A program made the translations under genes and the position numbers. A stretch of DNA of 5,708 nucleotides, from contig DALYLJ010000193.1 of the NCBI GenBank assembly GCA_031976395.1, positions 1-5,708 on the forward strand, in the 5' to 3' direction. The notes under the pieces were generated by a model. That model was not told the origin of the DNA and did no database searches. It saw nothing but the letters and a program-made list of their open reading frames with translations. Positions 1 through 5,179 of this stretch are shown piece after piece; positions within the stretch are counted from its first letter, which is position 1; each line of letters opens with the position of its first letter. This DNA is from UBA11164 sp002420085 (GTDB taxonomy: Bacteria > Pseudomonadota > Gammaproteobacteria > Xanthomonadales > Xanthomonadaceae).

Positions 1-417
1 ATTCAGAATCCGACGGGAGCAAACATTTCCGCCGCTGCCGTTGGTTTGGTGCCGGTGGTAGGAGATGCAGGCGCCAAGCTCATCAAGGTAGGCAGCAATG
101 TTGTCGAGGCTGGCGCGAGGGGACGAGCATCGGAAGCGCGCGTTCTTTCCGACATCGGCGAAGCAAAAAATACAGAGGTTGTGTCAACGAGTCATGGACG
201 CACAATTCCGGACTTCCAGAGCCCAACACAAGTTGGCGAGATTAAAGACACAGCTCGAGTATCGGACTCTGCTCAACTACGCGCGCAGCGTGAGCATGCT
301 CAAAGAACAGAGAGGGAGCACGTGGTTTTGACAGGAACCACCTCGCAGGTGAGTGGGACGGTGCAGAGCCAGTCCAAAGTGATTAGACGCGATGACCTTG
401 GGCCGCAAGGAAAGTAG
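1..417 (+). CDS. C-terminal tip of a polymorphic (probably Rhs-type) toxin with a REase-fold nuclease domain; 5' end outside window
   Basis: The frame is open from base 1, so this is the last 138 residues of a longer protein; the GTG at 46 is internal. Residues 3-31 form a glycine- and alanine-rich hydrophobic stretch with a VPVVGD motif, the usual pre-toxin segment between an Rhs core and its variable tip. Residues 41-136 resemble the restriction-endonuclease-fold toxin group (closest in my memory to Tox-REase-7): GRASEARVL with Glu45, IPD with Asp71, EIK with Glu80 and Lys82, then Gln92 in AQLRAQ, and a closing VIRRDDLGPQ. Asp-x8-Glu-x-Lys is a PD-(D/E)XK-type catalytic core, so the tip probably cuts nucleic acid in a target cell after export by a type VI or similar route. 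Seen: the motifs and the tip position. Known: the family architecture. Inferred: nuclease activity and the Rhs identity of the missing part. GC is about 54%, below the genes further right. Confidence 0.82.
   Translation: MQNPTGANISAAAVGLVPVVGDAGAKLIKVGSNVVEAGARGRASEARVLSDIGEAKNTEVVSTSHGRTIPDFQSPTQVGEIKDTARVSDSAQLRAQREHAQRTEREHVVLTGTTSQVSGTVQSQSKVIRRDDLGPQGK
407..411 (+). promoter_or_regulatory. Shine-Dalgarno site of the immunity gene, inside the toxin's 3' end
   Basis: AAGGA lies 6 nt before the ATG at 418, within the last codons of the toxin gene. With the toxin stop directly abutting this ATG, it supports translational coupling, so immunity protein is made whenever the toxin message is read. 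Confidence 0.6.
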
Positions 418-861
418 ATGACTACCCCCAAAGCACAGACAGAGGCATTGATGAATGACCTTGTCGAGTTCGCTGAGAAGATGCTTAGCACCCACGGTGA
501 GTTCCATCCTTTCGGTGGTTATTTAAACGAAAAAAATGAAATTGTACATGTCGGAATTTCCCCGAAAGAACATTGGATGGGCGATCAATTTAGAGCAGAC
601 GCGCTTGTTGATTCATTTTTTTTATTGGCAAGAGATATATCGATCTTGGCCTTTGGAATTGCCACTAATGTTTCGCGTGTCGACGGTGTTGAAGAAAATG
701 ATGCAATCCGAATATTCTTGGAACACAGGTCTGGATATTGTGCGGATGTTTTTTTCCACTATTCGCTGGAAAGTGAGCGCGGCGCCACTATCACTCATAT
801 CACAGCACAGCAGGGCATACAACATCTTTTCCTGGGCGTAGACTCAAGTCCAGAAATGTAG
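418..861 (+). CDS. Probable cognate immunity protein of the upstream nuclease toxin
   Basis: This 147-residue, acidic, soluble protein has no signal peptide or membrane segment. Its ATG follows the toxin stop codon directly (TAG-ATG) and has a good AAGGA 6 nt upstream, so the start is well fixed. The pattern of an N-terminal helix (about residues 8-25, LVEFAEKML), then GEFHPFGGYLNE, then IVHVGI, then a C-terminal half with HRSGYCADVFFHY, matches a widespread family of uncharacterised small proteins beside polymorphic toxins. I recall the pattern but cannot name a Pfam entry. Position and size fit an immunity protein that binds and neutralises the nuclease in the producer's cytoplasm; this role is inferred from context. 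GC is about 42% in the central 300 bases, the lowest of any gene here, and it has A7, T8 and T7 runs, pointing to acquisition from elsewhere. Confidence 0.78.
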   Translation: MTTPKAQTEALMNDLVEFAEKMLSTHGEFHPFGGYLNEKNEIVHVGISPKEHWMGDQFRADALVDSFFLLARDISILAFGIATNVSRVDGVEENDAIRIFLEHRSGYCADVFFHYSLESERGATITHITAQQGIQHLFLGVDSSPEM

Positions 862-886
862 CTAGTGTACCGCTTGCAAAACACAT

Positions 887-912
887 AAAAATTAATTTTT
901 ACCATGATCATG
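887..912. repeat. Two adjacent perfect palindromes (14 bp and 10 bp) just after the immunity gene
   Basis: Bases 887-900 are a perfect AT-only palindrome (AAAAATTAATTTTT) and bases 903-912 are a second one (CATGATCATG), two bases apart. They lie 26 bases past the immunity stop, at the edge of the low-GC block. The AT palindrome would form only a weak RNA hairpin, but it ends in a T-run, so it might act as a poor terminator. Either palindrome could also bind a dimeric protein. The function is unknown. Confidence 0.4.
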
Positions 913-1218
913 TTCGTGTCCCTCACCTCCTCGGGCCGGCCAGCGTTCCCCTGTTGCCAATAACCTGAATCCGTGCATTCCCGACTCCCCCAGCCCACCG
1001 GTCACTGACAGGCGCCATTGATCACCCGCGCGGCCGCGATGACGTCAGCATCGTAAACGTCCGCTCAGCCCCATCTATACGGCTGGTGTTGGATGCGGTT
1101 TGATGGCCGCGCTCCTTGGGTGCTACGAAGCGCGAAGTGTGATGAAACGAGAACGGTGTGATGCGGTGGTGCGAGCGGTCGGTGTGGCTGTATCGGTCCC
1201 TTGGTGACGCTGTTGGGG

Positions 1219-1237
1219 GACGCCTACACCAGGCGTC
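1219..1237. repeat. Small stem-loop upstream of the first cyclase gene
   Basis: A perfect 7-bp stem (GACGCCT paired with AGGCGTC) encloses the 5-base loop ACACC. No T-run follows on either strand, so it is not a standard intrinsic terminator. It lies about 13 bases before the weak candidate promoter of the gene at 1317 and could be an operator or simply a chance hairpin. Confidence 0.3.
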
Positions 1238-1250
1238 AGCCAGCAGCCAA

Positions 1251-1280
1251 CTGCCCGGTCCATGAAAATCCGGCTACACT
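1251..1280 (+). promoter_or_regulatory. Weak candidate sigma-70 promoter for the first cyclase gene
   Basis: CTGCCC (1251-1256, 3 of 6 to the -35 consensus) and TACACT (1275-1280, 4 of 6 to the -10 consensus) are 18 bases apart. Transcription would start near 1287, giving a leader of about 30 bases before the ATG at 1317. The match is modest. Confidence 0.25.
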
Positions 1281-1316
1281 CGCCGGCAGCGTCGATCCAG
1301 GACGGGAAACCCGGCA

Positions 1317-2474
1317 ATGCATTACGACACCGTGATGGTTCTTGGCGGCGTGCTGTCGGTCCTGCTCACCGCGATCATGGCGTTGACCTTGCGGGCATTG
1401 CCGACGAGTGCCCGGCCAAGCCTGCTGCCCTGGTTGGCGGCATTGGCTCTGATGAGTCTGTACTGGTGGGTGTTCCTGAGGGTCGAGGCAGCGAACGACA
1501 GCGATCTGGTCGCGCTGCTGAACGCCCTCCTGCTGCTCGCCCTGAGCGGCCAGTGGCTGGCGGTCAGGCGCTTTCTCGGTGATCGGCCGTTGCTCTGGCC
1601 GGTGCTCGTGCTCGTGCTGCTCGCCCTGGCAGCCACCCTTGCCCTGGGTCCGGATCCTGAGCGCTATACCGCGCGGGTGGCGATCGTCGCGATCTTTGCC
1701 GCTGGTACCCTGCTGGCGGTCGCCTGGGCGTTGCGGCCGAGTCGTTGCGACACTGATGCTGGTCGTCTGCTGCGATTGATCGCCCTCACAGCCGCCGCGC
1801 TGGCGCCGATCCGGATGGTAGTCCGGGTGTTCGCGCCGACCAGCGAGTGGGAGGCGATCTTCGACTTCGTCGCGCTGGCCTGCATCTTCGTGTACCCGAC
1901 CCTGGCCAGTTTCGCGTTTCTGCTGATGCACGTCGAACGGGTCAACGGCTCGCTGCAACGGCTGGCCGCGACCGATGCTCTGACCGGAGCGCTCAATCGC
2001 CGGGCACTGGAGAGCCTGGCCGTGCGCACCCTGTCCGAAGCACGCCGCCACCGTCGTCCGACCAGTCTGCTGATGATCGATGCCGATCATTTCAAGCGGG
2101 TCAACGACACCTACGGACACGAGGCCGGCGATGCCATTCTGGTGCAGTTGACCGAGCGCATCGGACGCACGCTTCGACTGGAAGATGCCGTAGCGCGGGT
2201 CGGTGGTGAGGAGTTCGTGGTTCTGCTGCCTGGAACACCGGTGACCGAGGCGGTCCGGGTCGCCGAACGCATCCGTTCGCTGGTTCGAGAGCGCAGTTTT
2301 CTCCACGGTGACGACGAGATACTTCTCACCGTCAGTATCGGTGTGGCCGAGCAAGGCTCGGACGAAGCCGATTTCGAGCAATTGCTGCGGCGCGCCGACG
2401 ACGCCATGTACGCCGCCAAGCGCGCCGGCCGCGACCGAGTGAGGTCGGCGCCCGAGACCCGGCAAGTCCGGTGA
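1317..2474 (+). CDS. Seven-transmembrane diguanylate cyclase (GGDEF domain), first of two tandem copies
   Basis: This 385-residue inner-membrane protein should condense two GTP into cyclic di-GMP, the second messenger controlling biofilm, motility and surface behaviour. Hydrophobic segments lie at about residues 7-25, 36-54, 64-83, 92-110, 119-139, 151-172 and 181-204, giving roughly seven spans and no recognisable sensor domain. The GGDEF domain follows after a linker of only about 14 residues: TDALTGALNRR (219-229), IDADHFK with metal-binding Asp255 (254-260), VNDTYGH (262-268), catalytic GGEEF (296-300), and TVSIGVA and DDAMYAAKRAGRDRV toward the end. RLED (287-290) is a proper RxxD inhibitory site five residues before GGEEF, so product feedback is expected. 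An in-frame stop at 1263-1265 leaves the ATG at 1317 as the first start; the ribosome site is weak (GGGA, 1304-1307). Activity looks intact. The membrane part matches no named sensor I recognise, so the signal is unknown. Confidence 0.95.
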   Translation: MHYDTVMVLGGVLSVLLTAIMALTLRALPTSARPSLLPWLAALALMSLYWWVFLRVEAANDSDLVALLNALLLLALSGQWLAVRRFLGDRPLLWPVLVLVLLALAATLALGPDPERYTARVAIVAIFAAGTLLAVAWALRPSRCDTDAGRLLRLIALTAAALAPIRMVVRVFAPTSEWEAIFDFVALACIFVYPTLASFAFLLMHVERVNGSLQRLAATDALTGALNRRALESLAVRTLSEARRHRRPTSLLMIDADHFKRVNDTYGHEAGDAILVQLTERIGRTLRLEDAVARVGGEEFVVLLPGTPVTEAVRVAERIRSLVRERSFLHGDDEILLTVSIGVAEQGSDEADFEQLLRRADDAMYAAKRAGRDRVRSAPETRQVR

Positions 2475-2547
2475 TGCCACCTGCCGTTGGCCGACGGCCG
2501 GACTGTTTCCTGGATCACGTTTCTTGAACACGATCGCCCGAGGATAT

Positions 2548-2567
2548 CGACCGGTCGTCGTTTTTTT
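2548..2567 (+). terminator. Possible weak terminator between the two cyclase genes
   Basis: A short stem (CGAC paired with GTCG, loop CGGTC) is followed at once by seven T residues (2561-2567). The T-run is striking in this GC-rich setting, but a 4-bp stem is short for an intrinsic terminator. If it works, the second cyclase has its own promoter in the roughly 95 bases that remain. Confidence 0.25.
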
Positions 2568-2662
2568 GCCGACACCATTGCCGATCACTGCGAAAGTGTT
2601 CAGGATGACGGCCAGCTTAGCCGTCGCCCCGCCCAGGCCACCGGAGCCCGCCACCGCAGACC

Positions 2663-3823
2663 ATGCTCGACATCGACACCTTGCTGACGGTTGGCGTGAT
2701 CCTGGCGCTGTTTCTCGCGCTGGGTCTGTCCTACGCGCTGTGGCCGAGTTCGGGTCAGACCGGCCCGGAAGAGCGCTCGATGCGCATCTGGCTGTGGGCG
2801 ATCGGCGTGCAGGCGGCGTTCTGGCTGCTGTTCGTATTCGGTCGCGACCTGCCACCACTGATCTCGACGGTCGCCATCAATACCCTGTCGGTGTTGGCAA
2901 TGGCCGAGTACGCGCGAGCGATCCGGCATTTCATCGGCCTGCGCGAACAACGCAGGGTTCTGTATTCGGCCGTCGCCCTGGTCGCGCTCGGCAATGTCTG
3001 GTTCGGCCTGATCACGCCCGATTACGACGCGCGGGTGCTGGTGGTTTCCCTGGTCGGTGCGGCCGTAATGGGCTGGACCGCGATCTCGGCCCTGTCCCAC
3101 CGCGAGGCCGGCATGCGGCGGGCCGTCAACATCATTGCCGTGGTGTTTCTCTCGGGCGTCGCCAGCATGTTGCTGCGTGCCGCCGATACCCTGATCCATC
3201 CCGGTCTCGCGATCAGTCGTTCGGTGCCCCAGCAGGCGGCGCTGCTGGTCTATGCCAACCTGCCGATCTTCGCCAGTCTGGGCTTTCTGTTGATGCTGGC
3301 CGGGCGGACCAATGCCCGGCTGACCCAGCGGGCCAGTACCGATGCCCTGACCGGAGCGCTCAATCGGCGTGGGTTCGAGTCGGCCGCGCAGCGGGTTCTT
3401 GCCGGGTGCCAGCGGGCCAAACGCCCCGCTTCGCTGTTGTTGATCGATGTCGACGAGTTCAAGCGGATCAATGACGAACACGGTCATGATGCCGGCGATG
3501 CAGCATTGACGGCGCTGCACACCTGTCTGCGCGATGCCCTGCGCGAGGAAGACGTGATCGCCCGGCTTGGGGGCGAGGAGTTCGTGGTCCTGTTGCCGGG
3601 CGCGAGCACGCACGATGCGGAAATCGTCGCCGAGCGCCTGCGCGGCCATGTTTCCGGAACGTCGATCGTTCGGGCCGATCGTGCCCTGCGCCTGACCGTG
3701 TCGATCGGTGTCGCTCAATGGCAGCCGGCCCATGGCGAGCTGGCCGACCTGCTGTGTCGCGCCGATCAGGCGATGTACGCCGCCAAGCGCGACGGCCGCA
3801 ATCGGGTCAGGGTGTCACCCTGA
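2663..3823 (+). CDS. Seven-transmembrane diguanylate cyclase (GGDEF domain), second of two tandem copies
   Basis: A 386-residue paralogue of the preceding gene with the same layout and almost the same length. Hydrophobic segments lie at about residues 7-27, 42-60, 67-83, 99-118, 123-142, 154-172 and 193-213, followed by a short linker and a GGDEF domain: TDALTGALNRR (226-236), IDVDEFK with Asp262 (261-267), INDEHGH (269-275), GGEEF (303-307) and a MYAAKRDGRNRV end. REED (294-297) is an intact RxxD inhibitory site. It should make cyclic di-GMP at the inner membrane. The start is certain: an in-frame TAG at 2618-2620 precedes it, and this ATG is the only start codon between. There is no clear Shine-Dalgarno sequence, so translation may be weak. 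The membrane half shares little with its neighbour beyond hydrophobicity, while the cyclase half shares exact stretches, which suggests duplication followed by divergence of signal input. The gap to the first gene is 188 bases, so a common operon is possible but not evident. Confidence 0.95.
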   Translation: MLDIDTLLTVGVILALFLALGLSYALWPSSGQTGPEERSMRIWLWAIGVQAAFWLLFVFGRDLPPLISTVAINTLSVLAMAEYARAIRHFIGLREQRRVLYSAVALVALGNVWFGLITPDYDARVLVVSLVGAAVMGWTAISALSHREAGMRRAVNIIAVVFLSGVASMLLRAADTLIHPGLAISRSVPQQAALLVYANLPIFASLGFLLMLAGRTNARLTQRASTDALTGALNRRGFESAAQRVLAGCQRAKRPASLLLIDVDEFKRINDEHGHDAGDAALTALHTCLRDALREEDVIARLGGEEFVVLLPGASTHDAEIVAERLRGHVSGTSIVRADRALRLTVSIGVAQWQPAHGELADLLCRADQAMYAAKRDGRNRVRVSP

Positions 3824-3842
3824 ATTCGCGTGCATAGGAACA

Positions 3843-3878
3843 CGCCCGCCACGGCCGGTTGACCGGATGTGGCGGGCG
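3843..3878. terminator. Strong stem-loop between convergent genes, probable bidirectional terminator
   Basis: A perfect 10-bp GC-rich stem (3843-3852 with 3869-3878) encloses a second 4-bp stem (CCGG at 3855-3858 with CCGG at 3863-3866) capped by TTGA. It starts 19 bases after the second cyclase's stop and faces the 3' end of the minus-strand gene at 3962, the usual place for a shared terminator. No T-run follows on either strand, so it may slow polymerase or protect 3' ends rather than terminate by itself. Confidence 0.5.
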
Positions 3879-3961
3879 GAGGCGGATTGCCGCGCGTGCG
3901 GTGTCGGCGGGCGGGGCAGTATTTCGATGCTGCGTGTCAGGCCCTGCTCGCTTGGGCGCGG

Positions 3962-4861
3962 TCAGTTTGGCGAACCGGGAGAGCTTCCGGTGCAGATCAA
4001 TTCGTCGCCCTCACCGGGCAGGCAGACGGTGCCGCTCTGGATGGTCCGATCGACCCAGACCACTCTGACCCGCCAAGGCACGCTCAATCGCCCGATCACC
4101 CGGGCCAGGGTCTCCGGATCGGTGAACACGAAGAAGCCATTGGCATCGAGCACATCGTTGAGGGTCTGCGGATCGTCGGGGATCGGATTGCCGAGCAGGT
4201 CGCGAGCTGTGGACTTGACTTCCGTAGCCCAGGCGAGCGGATTGCCGAACATGTCGGAATCCCATCGGATCGTGTAGAACCGGGTGCCATCGGCAAAGAA
4301 CACCTTGATGACGGTCTGGCGCGCTTCGCTGGGAGCAGCTTTCCACAGGCGATTGAAGGTGCCGATCAGGTTTTCCAGACGTTCGCGCACAGCGGGGAGG
4401 TGCTGGCCGGCGGCCCGCAGCCCGACCAGATCGCGCGTGCGGATGCCTTCCGAGCCATCGGCCAGGGTTTCCATCAACGAGATGTCGGTCAGGTCGAGCC
4501 CGGCTTCCTGCGCGCTTCTGACCGCGTATTGAAACGCCAGGATGTCGAGCCACTCCTGAGCGATGTCGTTCGGGATGGCAACTGGGTCGACGATCGTCGT
4601 GGTGAAGCCCGGTTCGCTTTCGGTGTAAACGTCGAAGCCATGCAGCTCGTCTTTGACCAGGTCCATCGAATAGACCCGAACCCGGTTGAGGTAGCCGCCC
4701 TGGGCATGGGCGCGTGCCTTCTGCACGTGTTTGGATACCGTGCAGCCGTTGCACAGTTCAACGACCGTGGTTCCTGCTGCCCGGACATTCAGGGCGAGCA
4801 TCAGGCAGGCGGCGATGATCGCGGTAGCGAACAACCGGCTGCTTGGGTAGCGTTGATCCAT
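3962..4861 (-). CDS. Exported protein of unknown function with a CxxC motif after the signal peptide
   Basis: I do not recognise a named family. The 299-residue product has an N-terminal signal peptide: Arg4 and Arg9, a hydrophobic core at about residues 10-26, and a likely signal peptidase I site after VRA (28). IAAC (16-19) fits a lipobox, but the hydrophobic stretch continues past it, so a lipoprotein is less likely. The mature protein opens with ELCNGCT (Cys37, Cys40) and ends with a second cysteine pair (Cys280, Cys290), suggesting disulfides or metal binding in the periplasm or outside. The middle is a mixed soluble sequence with no repeat or catalytic motif I can name. Three in-frame start codons sit together (TTG 4867, ATG 4864, ATG 4861); AAGGA at 4868-4872 is spaced best for the last. 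It is convergent with the second cyclase and divergent from the methyltransferase, so probably transcribed alone. Confidence 0.85.
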   Translation of the reverse strand: MDQRYPSSRLFATAIIAACLMLALNVRAAGTTVVELCNGCTVSKHVQKARAHAQGGYLNRVRVYSMDLVKDELHGFDVYTESEPGFTTTIVDPVAIPNDIAQEWLDILAFQYAVRSAQEAGLDLTDISLMETLADGSEGIRTRDLVGLRAAGQHLPAVRERLENLIGTFNRLWKAAPSEARQTVIKVFFADGTRFYTIRWDSDMFGNPLAWATEVKSTARDLLGNPIPDDPQTLNDVLDANGFFVFTDPETLARVIGRLSVPWRVRVVWVDRTIQSGTVCLPGEGDELICTGSSPGSPN

Positions 4862-4867
4862 CATCAA

Positions 4868-4872
4868 TCCTT
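4868..4872 (-). promoter_or_regulatory. Shine-Dalgarno site that decides the start of the exported-protein gene
   Basis: On the minus strand AAGGA is followed by TTG, ATG, ATG in frame. Spacing is 0, 3 and 6 bases respectively, so the second ATG (first base 4861) is the best-placed start. The choice changes the protein by at most two residues. Confidence 0.55.
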
Positions 4873-4986
4873 CGTGGCATCGCTGTAGCTTGTGGGCCGC
4901 TGGTGGCCGGCCGGCAGGTGGGCGGGTAATCGGTCCTCACGAATGGTTGCTGATCGACCGCACGGCCGTCGCCAGCCAATTGGACG

Positions 4987-5015
4987 GTGATAATGGTACA
5001 TGAGGGCCATTGCAA
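4987..5015 (-). promoter_or_regulatory. Candidate sigma-70 promoter for the exported-protein gene
   Basis: On the minus strand TTGCAA (5015-5010, 4 of 6 to the -35 consensus) and TATCAC (4992-4987, 4 of 6 to the -10 consensus) are exactly 17 bases apart. Transcription would begin near 4980, leaving a leader of about 120 bases. It is a locally AT-rich patch in a GC-rich region, which supports the call. Confidence 0.35.
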
Positions 5016-5167
5016 CATCGACCGTGTGCCGTCGACAATCCAGGTCAGCGCGAGTGACCGCCTGTCGCGTGTGCCGATCCGCACGCCCTGCGGCCATGGA
5101 CGCTCCGAACCGGCCTCGGCCTGGCTGCGATGAGCCACCGCCGGACCATGGCAGATGGCTGTGCGGC

Positions 5168-5173
5168 TATCAT
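5168..5173 (+). promoter_or_regulatory. -10-like box placed for a leaderless methyltransferase transcript
   Basis: TATCAT matches 5 of 6 positions of the sigma-70 -10 consensus and ends 6 bases before the ATG at 5180, the distance at which transcription normally begins. No good -35 hexamer is seen at 16-18 bases upstream, and no Shine-Dalgarno sequence precedes the ATG. Confidence 0.35.
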
Positions 5174-5179
5174 GTCGCC

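Larger units (their letters stand above)
862..1316. other. Gene-free stretch of about 455 bases between the toxin cassette and the cyclase genes
   Basis: The first 40 bases are AT-rich (about 30% GC) and carry two adjacent palindromes; from about 900 on, composition jumps to about 62% GC. I see no convincing coding region on either strand: the short frames across it lack family motifs, ribosome sites and plausible composition. No tRNA, transposase remnant or attachment-site duplication is visible. The 3' end holds a small stem-loop (1219-1237) and a weak candidate promoter for the first cyclase gene. Confidence 0.6.
4862..5179. other. Divergent intergenic region between the exported-protein and methyltransferase genes
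   Basis: About 318 bases without a supported gene. It should hold the promoters of both flanking genes: a candidate for the minus gene at 4987-5015 and a -10-like box for the plus gene at 5168-5173. In-frame codons extend the methyltransferase upstream to an ATG at 5096, but that extension is Pro/Arg-rich, unlike the family's N-terminus, and has no ribosome site. I see no riboswitch or RNA gene. Confidence 0.5.

Noticed and set aside
46..48. GTG as the start of the toxin gene
   Set aside because: The frame is open upstream to base 1, and the glycine-rich pre-toxin segment begins before this codon, so it is internal to a longer protein.
1137..1163. Short direct repeat GTGTGATG at 1137 and 1156 as a possible attachment or iteron site
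   Set aside because: Only two 8-base copies within a GT-rich stretch, with no third copy, no regular spacing and no integrase or replication gene nearby.
1123..1317. Small minus-strand frame (64 codons) in the gap before the first cyclase
   Set aside because: It has no ribosome site, no motif and no conserved feature I can point to. The composition suits non-coding GC-rich DNA.
1236..2858. Long open frame of 540 codons on the minus strand opposite the first cyclase gene
   Set aside because: The product is low-complexity and rich in Arg, Gln, Gly and His, with no motif. It is the usual antisense shadow of a GC-rich coding region, and the plus strand carries an unmistakable GGDEF protein.
2524..3474. 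Plus-strand frame of 316 codons overlapping most of the second cyclase gene
   Set aside because: It lies in a different frame from the real gene and gives an Arg/Gly/Ala-rich sequence without motifs. The GGDEF frame has clear membrane spans and catalytic residues.
2600..3733. Open frame of 377 codons on the minus strand opposite the second cyclase gene
   Set aside because: It has the same Arg/Gln/Gly-rich shadow composition and no ribosome site or family motif. The plus-strand gene fully explains the openness.
3869..4888. Plus-strand frame of 339 codons opposite the exported-protein gene
   Set aside because: The minus strand has a signal peptide, a good ribosome site and balanced composition. 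The plus frame has none and would cross the likely terminator.
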